From Bacteroidaceae bacterium (GTDB taxonomy: Bacteria > Bacteroidota > Bacteroidia > Bacteroidales > Bacteroidaceae): a stretch of DNA of 32,064 nucleotides. Location: contig JAFVTT010000006.1 in NCBI GenBank assembly GCA_017503065.1, positions 1-32,064 on the forward strand, given 5' to 3'. Below, piece by piece: positions 7,630 to 17,175 of the stretch. Numbering within the stretch: position 1 is the stretch's first letter; the number at the start of each line of letters is the position of its first letter. The position numbers and the translations under genes were made by a program. The notes beneath the pieces are model-generated. The model was not told the origin of the DNA, did no database searches, and worked only from the letters and a program-made list of their open reading frames with translations.

Positions 7630-9147
7630 TTACTTTATCAGGCACTTGCCGGTCATCTCCTCGGGCTGTTCCAGACCCATGATGTGCAGGATGCTGGGAG
7701 CCACGTCGGCCAGTACGCCGTCTTCCACCTTGGCGTCCTTGTTGGCGGTAACGTAGATGAAGGGCACGGGGTTCAGAGAGTGTGCGGTGTTGACGCTGCC
7801 GTCGGGGTTCATGGCATTGTCGGCATTACCGTGGTCGGCAATGATGATTACCTCGTAGTCGGTAGCCTTGGCGGCCTCTACAACCTCGCTGACGCACTGG
7901 TCAACGGCCTTCACGGCCTTCTCTATAGCCTCGTAGATGCCGGTATGGCCCACCATGTCGCCGTTGGCGAAGTTAACCACGATGAAGTCGTACTTGTCCT
8001 CCTTGATGGCCTCTACCAACTTGTCCTTGACCTCGAAGGCACTCATCTCGGGCTTCAGGTCGTAGGTCTGCACCTTGGGACTTGCCACCAGGATACGCTC
8101 CTCGCCCTCGTAGGGAGTTTCGCGACCGCCGTTGAAGAAGAAGGTAACGTGTGCATACTTCTCTGTCTCTGCGGTGTGCAGCTGCTTCAGGCCCTTGCTG
8201 GCCAGATACTCGCCCAGGGTGTTGGTGACGTTCTCCTTGGGGAAGAGGATGTGCACGCCCTGGAAGGAAGCGTCGTACGGAGTCATGCAATAGAACTGGA
8301 GGCCGGGAATGGTGGTCATGCCCTGGTCTTCCATGTCCTGCTGTGTCAGCACGATGGTCAGTTCCTTGGCGCGGTCGTTGCGGTAGTTGAAGAAGATAAC
8401 CACGTCGCCCTCCTTGATGGTGCCGTCCACGGTGCTGTTGTGGATGGGCTTAACGAACTCGTCGGTAACACCGTCGTCGTAACTCTCCTGCATGGCGGCA
8501 ACCATGTCGGTGGCCTGCTTGCCCTCGCCGGCTACGATGAGGTCGTAGGCAACCTTAACGCGCTCCCAGCGCTTGTCGCGGTCCATTGCATAGAAGCGGC
8601 CCACGATGCTGGCAATGTCGGCATTGCCTGTCTCGGCGCACTTGGCGGCCAACTGCTCGATGAAGCCCTTACCGCTCTGAGGGTCGGTGTCGCGGCCGTC
8701 CATGAAGCAGTGCACATAGGTGTGGCCGATGCCGTACTCCTTGCCGATTTCCACCAACTTGAACAGGTGGTCAAGGCTGGAGTGGACGCCGCCGTTGGAG
8801 GTGAGGCCCATGAGGTGGACGCTCTTGCCGTTCTTCACCGCATATTCGTATGCGCTTACTATTTCCTTGTTCTTCAGGATGGAACCGTCGGCACAGGCGC
8901 GGTTAATCTTCACCAGGTCCTGATATACGATGCGGCCTGCACCGATGTTGAGGTGGCCCACCTCGGAGTTGCCCATCTGTCCGTCGGGCAAACCAACGTT
9001 CTCACCGCTTGCCAGCAACTGGCTGCAGGGATAGTCCTTCCACAGGCTGTCCATATAGGGGGTGGGAGTGTTGAAAATAACGTCGCCCTTACCCTTGTTA
9101 CCGACTCCCCAACCATCGAGAATCATCAAAAGTGCTTTCTTTGCCAT
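7630..9147 (-). CDS. gpmI: 2,3-bisphosphoglycerate-independent phosphoglycerate mutase
   Basis: Glycolytic and gluconeogenic interconversion of 3- and 2-phosphoglycerate using a phosphoserine intermediate and two Mn ions. The length of 505 residues is standard. MILDGWG at 8-14 supplies the first metal ligand (Asp11), and [17 protein letters not shown] at 57-73 contains the nucleophile Ser61. The substrate loop [11 protein letters not shown] and the C-terminal metal site [14 protein letters not shown] are also visible. It is monocistronic or first in its unit: a TAnnTTTG box lies about 85 bp upstream and the large hairpin follows the stop codon. Confidence 0.97.
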   Translation of the reverse strand: MAKKALLMILDGWGVGNKGKGDVIFNTPTPYMDSLWKDYPCSQLLASGENVGLPDGQMGNSEVGHLNIGAGRIVYQDLVKINRACADGSILKNKEIVSAYEYAVKNGKSVHLMGLTSNGGVHSSLDHLFKLVEIGKEYGIGHTYVHCFMDGRDTDPQSGKGFIEQLAAKCAETGNADIASIVGRFYAMDRDKRWERVKVAYDLIVAGEGKQATDMVAAMQESYDDGVTDEFVKPIHNSTVDGTIKEGDVVIFFNYRNDRAKELTIVLTQQDMEDQGMTTIPGLQFYCMTPYDASFQGVHILFPKENVTNTLGEYLASKGLKQLHTAETEKYAHVTFFFNGGRETPYEGEERILVASPKVQTYDLKPEMSAFEVKDKLVEAIKEDKYDFIVVNFANGDMVGHTGIYEAIEKAVKAVDQCVSEVVEAAKATDYEVIIIADHGNADNAMNPDGSVNTAHSLNPVPFIYVTANKDAKVEDGVLADVAPSILHIMGLEQPEEMTGKCLIK

Positions 9148-9232
9148 AATAGTTTCGTTTTATTATCTGTGTTTGTTGTTATCCATAATTATAGCATGCG
9201 CCTATCATGTGCGCACACGTTGCTTTGCTACG

Positions 9233-9240
9233 CAAAGTTA
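9233..9240 (-). promoter_or_regulatory. Probable -7 element of gpmI
   Basis: On the minus strand the sequence reads TAACTTTG, matching TAnnTTTG. The region 19-21 bases upstream is AT-rich but has no exact TTTG. The implied leader is about 80 bases. Confidence 0.5.
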
Positions 9241-9356
9241 ATAAATTTATTTTAAATTCCCCTATCGCAGTCCTCATTTTTAATCCATATACGCCACGGT
9301 TGCCTTCCGGGCGTGGCACAACGGCGCATTTCCGTCTATATTATTGCCGGCGATGC

Positions 9357-9386
9357 TTGGCGTATTGAAAAATATTCTTACCTTTG
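9357..9386 (+). promoter_or_regulatory. Promoter of the small exported protein gene
   Basis: TTG (9357-9359), 19-base spacer, TACCTTTG (9379-9386). This agrees with the Bacteroidetes promoter consensus and places transcription start near 9392, after the first ATG of the open frame, which argues for a downstream translation start. Confidence 0.65.
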
Positions 9387-9415
9387 TACAGGCGAAGCAC
9401 ATTGCACCGAAAAGC

Positions 9416-9796
9416 GTGAAACACATACTGAGGTTTCTATTTACCATTGTAATGGCAGTTGCTTTTATCAATGGTGCAAGCGGTTCTGATTCCACCGGGC
9501 AGGAGAATCAGGGCTATGATGCATACGCCGAAACAGCATATTTCAGTACGGACACACAAGACATTGCCCCGGAACTGTACGTTCTGAGACAGATGCCGTC
9601 TGCCAACGGGATACGTCCGCAGAAATCTGCAAAGAAGAAAAGTACCACACTCAACAACCGCTTTTATTTTCTGCCTGCCGACAGGGTGACAAACCTAAAG
9701 GTGCGGCATTTTATCTGCAATCCCCCAACCGCATCCCCATTTTCGTTTGCCAAGCCTACGGACATGCTCGTCAGTTTTGGCAGACTTATTATTTAG
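9416..9796 (+). CDS. Small exported protein of unknown function
   Basis: I do not recognise this protein. The frame is open from an ATG at 9344, but a consensus promoter sits inside that extension, so I prefer the GTG at 9416 (126 residues) or the ATG at 9452. From 9416 the product begins with a basic residue and a hydrophobic signal peptide (VKHILRFLFTIVMAVAFING), then a polar region, a basic KKK stretch around residues 70-76 and a C-terminus with one cysteine (FICN). No domain is visible. It precedes the Na/Pi transporter gene by 172 bp on the same strand. It might be a short envelope protein or a leader-type gene; function is unknown. Confidence 0.5.
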   Translation: MKHILRFLFTIVMAVAFINGASGSDSTGQENQGYDAYAETAYFSTDTQDIAPELYVLRQMPSANGIRPQKSAKKKSTTLNNRFYFLPADRVTNLKVRHFICNPPTASPFSFAKPTDMLVSFGRLII

Positions 9797-9892
9797 TGAA
9801 TGTCTTTTTCCGAGGGCTGTGGCAACCCGCCGCGAGCCTCATCGCCTCGTGTTGTAAGGCATATCGCCCCGTGTTCCGAGTCCCGTAGCAAC

Positions 9893-9916
9893 GTATTGCA
9901 TGGGCACTCGCAATAC
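9893..9916 (+). other. Short hairpin in the leader of the Na/Pi transporter gene
   Basis: GTATTGC at 9893-9899 pairs perfectly with GCAATAC at 9910-9916 around a 10-base loop, about 50 bases before the start codon. No T run follows, so it is not a simple terminator. Regulatory meaning is unknown. Confidence 0.35.
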
Positions 9917-9968
9917 ATGGCATTATACCCTACTTTCATAGCATTCATTCACAAACAAATAAACAACA

Positions 9969-11705
9969 ATGGGAATTCTACAAATCTTTACCCTCTTAGG
10001 AGCATTGGGTATGTTCCTTTATGGCATGAACCTGATGAGTTCAGGTCTGCAGAAAGCGTCGGGCGACAAACTGAGGAGCCTGCTCTCTGCCATGACTTCA
10101 AACCCCTTCAAGGGAGTGCTCACCGGACTTGGCATCACATCCGTAATCCAGTCCTCTTCGGCCACTACCGTAATGGTGGTTAGTTTCGTCAATGCCGGAC
10201 TTCTTACCCTGTATCAGGCCATAGGCGTAATCATGGGTGCCAACATAGGTACCACGGTAACGGCATGGCTCGTATCATGGCTCGGTTTCAAGGCCGACAT
10301 CTCCATCCTTGCCGTGCCTCTGATGATATTCGGCTTCCTCTTCTCCAACTCCAAGAAGAACCAGCGCCAGAACATCGGCGAACTCATCGTGGGTTTCTGC
10401 CTTCTGTTCCTCGGCCTTTCTTTCATGAAGGAATCCGTACCCGACCTTAACGAGACCCCCGAGGTGCTTGATTTCGTCAAGACCTGGTCAAGCCACGGCT
10501 TCGGTTCCGTGCTCCTGTTCCTCGTCTTCGGCACGATACTGACCCTCGTGCTCCAGTCCTCCTCTGCCACCATGGCCATCACCCTCATCATGCTCAGCAT
10601 GGGATGGATACCCTTCGAGATGGCATGTGCCATGGTACTGGGCGAGAACATCGGTACAACCATCACCGCCAACATTGCCGCTGCCGTGGGTAACACCCAG
10701 GCAAAGCGTGCTGCCATGTCGCACACCATCTTCAACGTGTTCGGTGTGCTCTGGGCACTGGCTCTCTACAAGCCGTTCCTTTGTTTGGTTGGCCTCGTCA
10801 CCTCTACGGTATTCGGTTTGCCCGATCCCTCGGCCGAAGGCTTTGCCGTGAGCGGTCCCAATACCGACGAAGGTGTGGCAGCACTCTATGGCCTGTCCAT
10901 GCTCCACACCCTGTTCAACACCATCAACACCTTCGTGCTCATCTGGTTCATCAAGTACATCGAGAAGGCCGTTGTCCTCATCATCAAGGCGCCCAAGGAT
11001 CAGGAAGCCGAGGTGTTCCGCCTGAAGTACATCTCCGCAGGTCCCTTGGCCACACCCGAACTCTGCATGGAGCAGGCCTTCAACGAAATCATACACTTCG
11101 CACAGATTTCCAGAAAGGGCCTTTCCTATGCCAAGGCTGCCATCGGCGAGAAGAAGGAGGACAAGTTCGATGAACTGAGCAAGAAACTCATCAAGTACGA
11201 GGAAATCTCCGACCGTGTAGAATACGAGATTGCCACCTTCCTGAACGGAGTCTCTTCCGATAGCATCAGCGAGGACACCTCCAAGCAGATAAAGGCAATG
11301 TACAAGATCATCAAGGAACTGGAATCACTGGGCGACTCTGGCGAGGCAATAAGCCGCATCCTGTCCAGAAGGAACGTGCACAACAAGTCCTTCGACGACG
11401 ACACCATCAAGAAACTGGAAGGCATGGTGGATGCCGTGGACAATGCCTACGATGCCATGATAACCAACCTGGCAGGTGTCCATAAGGGAACCCTGGAGGA
11501 GATTTCCAACGCATACAATGCCGAGGACCGCATCAACTATCTCCGCAACGACCTGCGCGACGCAGAGATTGAGGAAATAGAGGACGGCAGGAAGAACTAC
11601 CAGACGAGTGTCTACTACATAGACATAGTGAACCAGTTGGAGCGCATGGGCGACTTCATCATCAACATCTCGCAGGAACTGGAAAAGAACTTCGTGCGCA
11701 GGTAA
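9969..11705 (+). CDS. Na/Pi cotransporter family protein with PhoU-like C-terminal domain
   Basis: Sodium-dependent phosphate transporter of the NptA/YjbB (PF02690) family in the inner membrane. The 578-residue protein has the two inverted repeats of the family, marked by QSSSATT at 61-67 and QSSSAT at 196-201, each followed by a glycine-rich GANIGTT (90-96) or GENIGTT (225-231). Hydrophobic helices fill about residues 1-330. Residues from about 350 to 575 are charged and helical, corresponding to a PhoU-like cytoplasmic domain that is thought to modulate transport. In bacteria these proteins may export or import phosphate; direction cannot be read from sequence. A strong terminator follows the stop codon by 20 bp, so it is the last gene of its unit. 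YjbB is the closest named relative. Confidence 0.92.
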   Translation: MGILQIFTLLGALGMFLYGMNLMSSGLQKASGDKLRSLLSAMTSNPFKGVLTGLGITSVIQSSSATTVMVVSFVNAGLLTLYQAIGVIMGANIGTTVTAWLVSWLGFKADISILAVPLMIFGFLFSNSKKNQRQNIGELIVGFCLLFLGLSFMKESVPDLNETPEVLDFVKTWSSHGFGSVLLFLVFGTILTLVLQSSSATMAITLIMLSMGWIPFEMACAMVLGENIGTTITANIAAAVGNTQAKRAAMSHTIFNVFGVLWALALYKPFLCLVGLVTSTVFGLPDPSAEGFAVSGPNTDEGVAALYGLSMLHTLFNTINTFVLIWFIKYIEKAVVLIIKAPKDQEAEVFRLKYISAGPLATPELCMEQAFNEIIHFAQISRKGLSYAKAAIGEKKEDKFDELSKKLIKYEEISDRVEYEIATFLNGVSSDSISEDTSKQIKAMYKIIKELESLGDSGEAISRILSRRNVHNKSFDDDTIKKLEGMVDAVDNAYDAMITNLAGVHKGTLEEISNAYNAEDRINYLRNDLRDAEIEEIEDGRKNYQTSVYYIDIVNQLERMGDFIINISQELEKNFVRR

Positions 11706-11725
11706 TCGCCCTCAAAATAACTATC

Positions 11726-11770
11726 GGTTACTGTGTTTGCATGTGCAAATGCAGTAACCTATTTTTTTTA
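11726..11770 (+). terminator. Strong intrinsic terminator after the Na/Pi transporter
   Basis: GGTTACTG at 11726-11733 pairs with CAGTAACC at 11752-11759, and inside it TTTGCA pairs with TGCAAA, giving a long nearly continuous stem followed by a run of T from 11762. It separates the plus-strand unit from the convergent operon ending at 11810. Confidence 0.9.
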
Positions 11771-11809
11771 CAGACGCTCAGTAGGAATAAAGTATTACAC
11801 TGGTCAGGC

Positions 11810-12427
11810 TTAGTCGAACACCTTGAATTCGTAACCCAGACCCTTTATCCACAAGAGGGCCTCAGGCAGGATTTCCTTCAGTTTGTCTATGCTTTTAAGA
11901 CTGTCGTGAAAGGTGATGATACTGCCATTACGGGTATATCGCTTCACGTTTTCCAACACCTCCTCTGCCGTGAGGCGATTGCTGTAGTCGCGCGTTACGA
12001 GGTCCCACATTACCACTCGCCACCCCGTGGCTCTCATCACACGGTACTGCATCAGTTTCATCCAGCCGTGCGGTGGGCGGAAGAGTTTGCCTGTCTGAAG
12101 TATTTCCTCGGCCTTCTGCACGTTGCCAAGGTACTTCCATGAGAACCATCGGAAGCCGCCTATGTGGTTGTAGGTGTGGTTGCCTATGCGGTGTCCGCGC
12201 CGGCGAACCTCTTCAAGCAGATGCGGATAGCGGCGGGCATTGTCTCCCACCATAAAAAAAGTGGCCTTGATGTCCAGGCTATCCAAGACATCAAGGACGT
12301 ATGGCGTAGCCTCGGGAATGGGACCGTCGTCAAAGGTCAGGTACACCGACCTCTGACTGGGGTCCATTCTCCATAAGGCATGCGGATACAGCCAACGAAG
12401 AAACCTTGCGGGCTGCTCTATTATCAT
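11810..12427 (-). CDS. Polysaccharide deacetylase family protein (NodB domain)
   Basis: A 205-residue carbohydrate esterase family 4 protein that would remove N- or O-acetyl groups from a sugar polymer such as peptidoglycan or a surface glycan. The motifs in order are TFDDG at 31-35 (catalytic base and metal Asp), HTYNH at 84-88 (metal histidines), RPPHG at 117-121 and ITFHDS near 168-173. There is no obvious signal peptide, so it may be cytoplasmic or membrane-associated through a partner. It overlaps the stop of the DUF2723 gene by 4 bp (ATGA), so it is co-translated with it and is the last gene of the eight-gene run. Coupling to a predicted glycosyltransferase suggests work on the same glycan, but the substrate is not known. 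Confidence 0.9.
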   Translation of the reverse strand: MIIEQPARFLRWLYPHALWRMDPSQRSVYLTFDDGPIPEATPYVLDVLDSLDIKATFFMVGDNARRYPHLLEEVRRRGHRIGNHTYNHIGGFRWFSWKYLGNVQKAEEILQTGKLFRPPHGWMKLMQYRVMRATGWRVVMWDLVTRDYSNRLTAEEVLENVKRYTRNGSIITFHDSLKSIDKLKEILPEALLWIKGLGYEFKVFD

Positions 12428-15400
12428 CTGTAGAGATAACCGCTGAACATTACGTGATATGCCTGGAGTTTCTCCTCCATTTCCTTAAGGTTGGCGGATT
12501 CGGCGCTTTCAAGGATTTCCACGGCATTGCTCAACTGATATACATTGTACAGGATGTCCTGTGCACAGGACTGCTGCACACGGGGGTTGAGTGTGGCATA
12601 CCAGTCGAGATACTCGCAGGCATTGGCGGCGATGTCCATGACGATGCCTTCTGCCTCCTTTTTCTCACCTTGCATCAACCATACACGTGCCAGGTCCATG
12701 CTGCCACTCATGTAGTTGTGGCTTACGGTTTCGGAAGGGATAACCTCCTTGACATAGCGGACCACGTTCAGTGCCTTCTCTTTCTTGCCCTCACGCATCA
12801 GCTGCATTGCCAGGGTGGCAAACAGGCGGCGGTGCGTGTAGCACATGCGCAGAACCGTCTCGTCCAGATAGATGTCGGGATTGTCCAGGCCACCGAAGCG
12901 GAACTTGTTCATCAGGTTGTCGTACATGCGCTCGGTGTCCATGGTCATGCCGCTCTCCTTGGTGTTGAACGGAGTGATGCGGTCTGCCAGACCTTCGCGC
13001 ACGAAGTTGTTGCCCAGAGAACCGTAGTTGTCGCTGCCCACGGTGCATGCCACATACATGGGACGTTCCCAGTTGGTACGGCATAGCATCTCGTAGATCA
13101 TCATCTCGTTCTTGTACACGGCACGCTTGCCCTTCAGGCTGATGTGCATCACGTCGGGTATGGAGTCGCCGGCAATCATCATGCCGCTACGGCGTACGGC
13201 CTCCTTGTCGATGGTGATTACCACGGAGTCCGTGGGGAAGCACTGGAGAGCCTCATCGTCGTTCAGTATCCACTTGTCTATGATGTTGCTCAGTTCGTAG
13301 GGGTTCTCGCCAAGCAGTTCTCTCATGGCCTGCGGGTCGTCCTTCAGTATCTCTATGGCACGTTCCAGTTCGCCCGGACGCACGCTGATACCCTCTCTGG
13401 TGCCAGTGACATACTGCAGGCGCTTCCACGTGATAGGCACGGCAGGAGAGTCGTAGGCAGGACGCTTCATCTGGTCAATGTACCAGTCGGTCTGCAGGTA
13501 TGAAAGATTGCAGACACGAGCATCGGTGCGGATGCCCTCGGTCTCCTGGCAATACCACAAGGGGAAGGTGTCGTTGTCGCCATTGGTGAAGATTATGGGA
13601 GACTTGCCCTCATCCAGACTCATCAGATAGTTCTGGCCGAAGTCGCGGCAAGTGTATCGTCCGCTACGGTCGTGGTCGTCCCAGGTCTGTGAAGCCATCT
13701 GTACGGGAACAAGCAGGCAGAGTCCGCTCAGCACGGCACCAATCATACCGTTCCTCTTGAACACGTATCTGTTGAGCAGGTCGCTGATGGCGGCAACACC
13801 CAAACCAATCCAGATGGCATAGGCATAGAACGAACCGGCATAGGCATAGTCACGCTCACGGGGCTGCACAGGTGTCTGGTTCAGGTAAAGCACGATGGCC
13901 AGACCTGTCATGAAGAACAGGAAGAAGACCACCCAGAACTGCTTCACGCCCTCGTCCACCATACCGTCCTTGGTGCTGATGCGCTTGTTCACCTGCCATA
14001 CCAGACCGATGATGCCGAGCAGAAGGGGCAGGCAGTAGAAGACGTTGCGTCCCTTGTTCTCGCGAAGTTCCGTGGGCAACTTGCTCTGATCGCCAAGGCG
14101 CATGTTGTCGAAGAAAGGAATGCCTGTTATCCAGTTGCCGTGCTCGTATTCGCCATGGCCCTGAATGTCGTTCTGGCGACCGGCAAAGTTCCACATGAAG
14201 TAGCGCCAATACATAAAGTTCACCTGGTAGGACCAGAAGAAATAGAGGTTCTCCATCATGGTTGGCACCTTTATGGTCTTGCGTTCGCCAAGGTGGTCTA
14301 TTGTCACATTCTTGCCTTCGATGCCACCCATCCATTCCTCGTAGTTGTTCTTATGGCGATCGGAATGCATGCGGGGGAAGAGCATGTTGTAGGCATAGAT
14401 ATACTTCTTTTTATAATCTATGATTTCATAGCGGTCGGGCTCGTCCTCCGTTTTCTTCTCCACACGCTGGTACTGTGGTGCTCCCTCAATACATGCAGGA
14501 ACATAATACTGTCCCTTTACCTCCATCTTTACGGGAGCAGAATAGGGCTGGCCATAGAGCAGGGGACTGTCGCCGTACTGGTCACGGGCCAGATAACTGC
14601 CCAAAGTGAACACATCCTCGGGAGAGTTTTGGTCCATAGGAGGGTTGGCCTCGGAGCGGATAACGATGACAGCATAGGAAGAGTAGCCTATCATTATCAT
14701 AAGCAGGCACAGGAGCGTGGTGTTCATCAGTCGGGCAGAAACCCAGTGAATGCCATCCTTGGCATAGTTCAGCACGAAGTACAGAACAACCATTGCCACC
14801 ACTCCAATCACCACACTGCTGATACCATGTCCATAGAAAGGAATACCCAACATGCCAACACCGGCAATGAAGGAGAGGTTCATTCTGAGACGGCTCTTCT
14901 GTTTGGTAGACTCCCAGATAGCCCAAAGCACTGTGAGTATAAGAATGAACAGATACACAACCAGACCTGTGTTGAAGGGAAGGCTGAGCGTGTTGACAAA
15001 CAGCAGTTCGAACCAACCGCCCACCTTAACGATACCGGGCACAATGCCATACAACACCACAGCTACGAGCACGAAACTGCCCAACAAAGCCACAAGGCTG
15101 CCCTTGACATTGGGATTGGTGTGTCTCTTGAAGTACCATACCAGCACAAGGGCAGGCAGGCAGAGCAGGTTCAGCAGGTGTACGCCGATGCTGAGGCCTG
15201 TGAGGTAGGCAATGAGGATAAGCCAGCGGTCGGCGCCGGGCTTGTCGGCATTGTCCTCCCATTTCAGGATAAGCCAGAAGACAACGGCGGTGAACAGGCT
15301 GGAGTAGGCATAAACCTCGCCCTCTACGGCAGAGTACCAGAATGTGTCGGAAAAGGTGTAGGCCATGGCACCTGTCATGGCGGCCAACTCAACGGTCAGT

Positions 15401-15750
15401 CCCTGTCCCCAGGTCTTTATCTGTCCGTTCTCGCCCACCAGTTTGCGTGCCAGATGGCTGATGCTCCAGAACAGGAACATGATACATGCGGCAGACAACA
15501 GGGCACTCATAATGTTTACCATCATGGCCACCTTGGTGGGGTCGTCGGTAAACTGCGAGAAGAGGTTGCCCGTGAGCATGAAGAAAGGTGCGCCTGGCGG
15601 ATGTCCCACTTCCAACTTGAATGCAGTCGTGATGAATTCGGGACAGTCCCAGAAGCTTGCCGTGGGCTCTATCGTGCTGCAATACACGAAGGCCGCAATG
15701 GCAAATGCAATCCACCCCATAAGGGTGTCAATCAGTTTGAACTGTTTCAT
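12424..15750 (-). CDS. DUF2723 membrane protein, predicted GT-C-type glycosyltransferase
   Basis: An 1108-residue inner-membrane protein of the DUF2723 family (PF11028), typical of Bacteroidetes. The conserved N-terminal signature TASFWDCPEFITTAFKLEVG lies near residues 30-49, with acidic residues in the first periplasmic loop as in GT-C mannosyltransferases, followed by HPPGAPFF. About a dozen hydrophobic segments follow up to about residue 680. The C-terminal third is soluble, with a TPR-like helical stretch near 960-1090. By family it is proposed to transfer sugars from a lipid carrier to proteins, which is an inference here. It lies 10 bp after the DedA-like gene and overlaps the deacetylase gene. 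General O-glycosylation of periplasmic proteins is a plausible setting. Confidence 0.88.
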   Translation of the reverse strand: MKQFKLIDTLMGWIAFAIAAFVYCSTIEPTASFWDCPEFITTAFKLEVGHPPGAPFFMLTGNLFSQFTDDPTKVAMMVNIMSALLSAACIMFLFWSISHLARKLVGENGQIKTWGQGLTVELAAMTGAMAYTFSDTFWYSAVEGEVYAYSSLFTAVVFWLILKWEDNADKPGADRWLILIAYLTGLSIGVHLLNLLCLPALVLVWYFKRHTNPNVKGSLVALLGSFVLVAVVLYGIVPGIVKVGGWFELLFVNTLSLPFNTGLVVYLFILILTVLWAIWESTKQKSRLRMNLSFIAGVGMLGIPFYGHGISSVVIGVVAMVVLYFVLNYAKDGIHWVSARLMNTTLLCLLMIMIGYSSYAVIVIRSEANPPMDQNSPEDVFTLGSYLARDQYGDSPLLYGQPYSAPVKMEVKGQYYVPACIEGAPQYQRVEKKTEDEPDRYEIIDYKKKYIYAYNMLFPRMHSDRHKNNYEEWMGGIEGKNVTIDHLGERKTIKVPTMMENLYFFWSYQVNFMYWRYFMWNFAGRQNDIQGHGEYEHGNWITGIPFFDNMRLGDQSKLPTELRENKGRNVFYCLPLLLGIIGLVWQVNKRISTKDGMVDEGVKQFWVVFFLFFMTGLAIVLYLNQTPVQPRERDYAYAGSFYAYAIWIGLGVAAISDLLNRYVFKRNGMIGAVLSGLCLLVPVQMASQTWDDHDRSGRYTCRDFGQNYLMSLDEGKSPIIFTNGDNDTFPLWYCQETEGIRTDARVCNLSYLQTDWYIDQMKRPAYDSPAVPITWKRLQYVTGTREGISVRPGELERAIEILKDDPQAMRELLGENPYELSNIIDKWILNDDEALQCFPTDSVVITIDKEAVRRSGMMIAGDSIPDVMHISLKGKRAVYKNEMMIYEMLCRTNWERPMYVACTVGSDNYGSLGNNFVREGLADRITPFNTKESGMTMDTERMYDNLMNKFRFGGLDNPDIYLDETVLRMCYTHRRLFATLAMQLMREGKKEKALNVVRYVKEVIPSETVSHNYMSGSMDLARVWLMQGEKKEAEGIVMDIAANACEYLDWYATLNPRVQQSCAQDILYNVYQLSNAVEILESAESANLKEMEEKLQAYHVMFSGYLYR

Positions 15751-15760
15751 TATTGTTTGT

Positions 15761-16216
15761 TTAGTTGTTTATGTAATATATCGAGATAATGAGTATGGCA
15801 TATCGCACGGCCTTGCCCACGGAGATGGACAACAGCGTGGTATATGGATTGGCCCGCATGTAACCGAGGGTTACACTGAGTACACTGCCTAAAATTGGCA
15901 GGAAGCACAGGGTTCCTATCCATGCACCCCGTCCGTCTATCCATTCCCTTGTCTTATTTACCTTCTCTGCAGAAATGTGAAGATACTTCTCTATCCACTC
16001 CATACGTCCGAAGGTGCCTATCCAGTAGTTGAACATCGAGCCTGCAACATTGCCAACTGTGGCACTGAGGAATAGGGGCCATGGTTCCAGTCCTGCCAAT
16101 TGCAAACTTACCATCACAGCCTCGCTGCTGAAAGGGAAGACGCTGCCTGCCAGGAAAGCGGCAATGGTCATACCCAGATAACCATAACTCTCAAGTATTT
16201 CTATCAGAAAGTCCAT
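15761..16216 (-). CDS. DedA/YqaA-like small membrane protein (VTT domain)
   Basis: A 151-residue protein with about four hydrophobic segments, resembling the YqaA group of the DedA/SNARE-associated superfamily. FPFSSEAVMVSLQLAG near residues 27-42 and the glycine-rich GNVAGSMFNYWIGTFG near 55-70 are the recognisable parts, followed by a charged loop and FLPILGSVLSVTLGYMR. Family members are linked to membrane integrity and lipid-carrier flipping. The open frame runs further upstream to 16393, but that part overlaps the upstream membrane protein gene deeply and reads as non-native, so the ATG at 16214-16216 is preferred; it still overlaps that gene by 13 bp. A role in undecaprenyl or lipid carrier recycling would fit the adjacent glycosyltransferase but is an inference. 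Confidence 0.85.
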   Translation of the reverse strand: MDFLIEILESYGYLGMTIAAFLAGSVFPFSSEAVMVSLQLAGLEPWPLFLSATVGNVAGSMFNYWIGTFGRMEWIEKYLHISAEKVNKTREWIDGRGAWIGTLCFLPILGSVLSVTLGYMRANPYTTLLSISVGKAVRYAILIISIYYINN

Positions 16217-17169
16217 ATTCCAAGGTTTAGCGTGAATAGCATCAGTATCATAACTATGGTCACACAGAAGAACAGATTGCTGACCAAAGAGCCGGTGAGG
16301 GCAAAGAAGTGCGCAATCATTGTGCCTGCTGCAAGCATCAGCACCGGGGCAAGCAGGGAATACTTGTCCGGCATGGCAATGACAAGCAACCACGACGCTA
16401 CCGTCTGCATCACATAGATATACAGGAACATCCTGGTCCTTATCTTGTCATTGTAGTAGTTGCGCAAATAATGCACAATACCTATCAGTGCAAGCAGCGA
16501 CAGAAGTGCAAAGTTCAGTGCCTCAGGTTCTTTATATGAAAGCATCCATCCATAGTCCTTGACTACAAACATGTCTGTGTAAAGCAAACTTTCTGCCCTG
16601 CTCCAAAGGAAACAGTAATCGCCAGAGACAATGCTCCATCCCACGACAAAGCATAGCGGCAACATCAATCCTACCACTCCTGCCCAAAATCCTCGCCATG
16701 TCAGGCTTCGTAAGAAGATGAGCAGATACCAGTAATAGAGCGGAACGAATAGAAGAAGTTGCGGTATGGCCAACGAGGCAATGCCAAGAAACAGGAATGT
16801 GTGAAACACATGTACTACCGGTTCATGCTCCTGATAGGTCAGGAACATAATGTAGTAACTTCCTGCCAGTGCCGGCACTGCCACCCATGCTTCGGAGAAT
16901 GTGTGCAGAGATGGCATCAGTGAGATGCAGACAACCCACACCGTGGCAATCATGCTTGAACGTATGCGCAACAGGGCAAAGACATTTGCTGTCTCTATCA
17001 CTATGTAGGTGGACAATGCCGCCAATGCCAATGACACTATGGAGGAGGTATTGTAACCAAATTCATGGGCATTACCGTTCCAAAACCATGCGAGAGCACC
17101 TATCACCATGCACAGAGGCAGGGTGACGGTACTCTCGCTGACGTGATTCTGGAACCGGTTGTTACGCAT
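16204..17169 (-). CDS. Polytopic inner-membrane protein of unknown function
   Basis: A 321-residue protein with about nine or ten hydrophobic helices and no catalytic motif I can recognise. It resembles the uncharacterised DUF6427-type membrane proteins often found beside purD in Bacteroidales, but that family call is from memory and weak. The N-terminus is cytoplasmic-looking and basic (MRNNRFQNH). It starts 6 bp after purD and overlaps the DedA-like gene by 13 bp, so it belongs to the operon and may be coupled to both. Function is unknown. Confidence 0.75.
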   Translation of the reverse strand: MRNNRFQNHVSESTVTLPLCMVIGALAWFWNGNAHEFGYNTSSIVSLALAALSTYIVIETANVFALLRIRSSMIATVWVVCISLMPSLHTFSEAWVAVPALAGSYYIMFLTYQEHEPVVHVFHTFLFLGIASLAIPQLLLFVPLYYWYLLIFLRSLTWRGFWAGVVGLMLPLCFVVGWSIVSGDYCFLWSRAESLLYTDMFVVKDYGWMLSYKEPEALNFALLSLLALIGIVHYLRNYYNDKIRTRMFLYIYVMQTVASWLLVIAMPDKYSLLAPVLMLAAGTMIAHFFALTGSLVSNLFFCVTIVMILMLFTLNLGIWTF

Positions 17170-17175
17170 AGTGTC

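Noticed and set aside
7033..9255. 740-codon plus-strand frame opposite ung and gpmI
   Set aside because: It runs through two well-identified genes and their intergenic hairpin on the other strand, with a low-complexity Val/His/Leu-rich translation typical of shadow frames.
14140..15789. 549-codon plus-strand frame opposite the DUF2723 gene
   Set aside because: Antisense shadow of a convincing membrane protein gene; no recognisable motif.
15761..16393. Longer 210-residue version of the DedA-like protein
   Set aside because: The extra 59 residues overlap the upstream membrane protein gene in another frame and are cysteine/histidine-rich nonsense.
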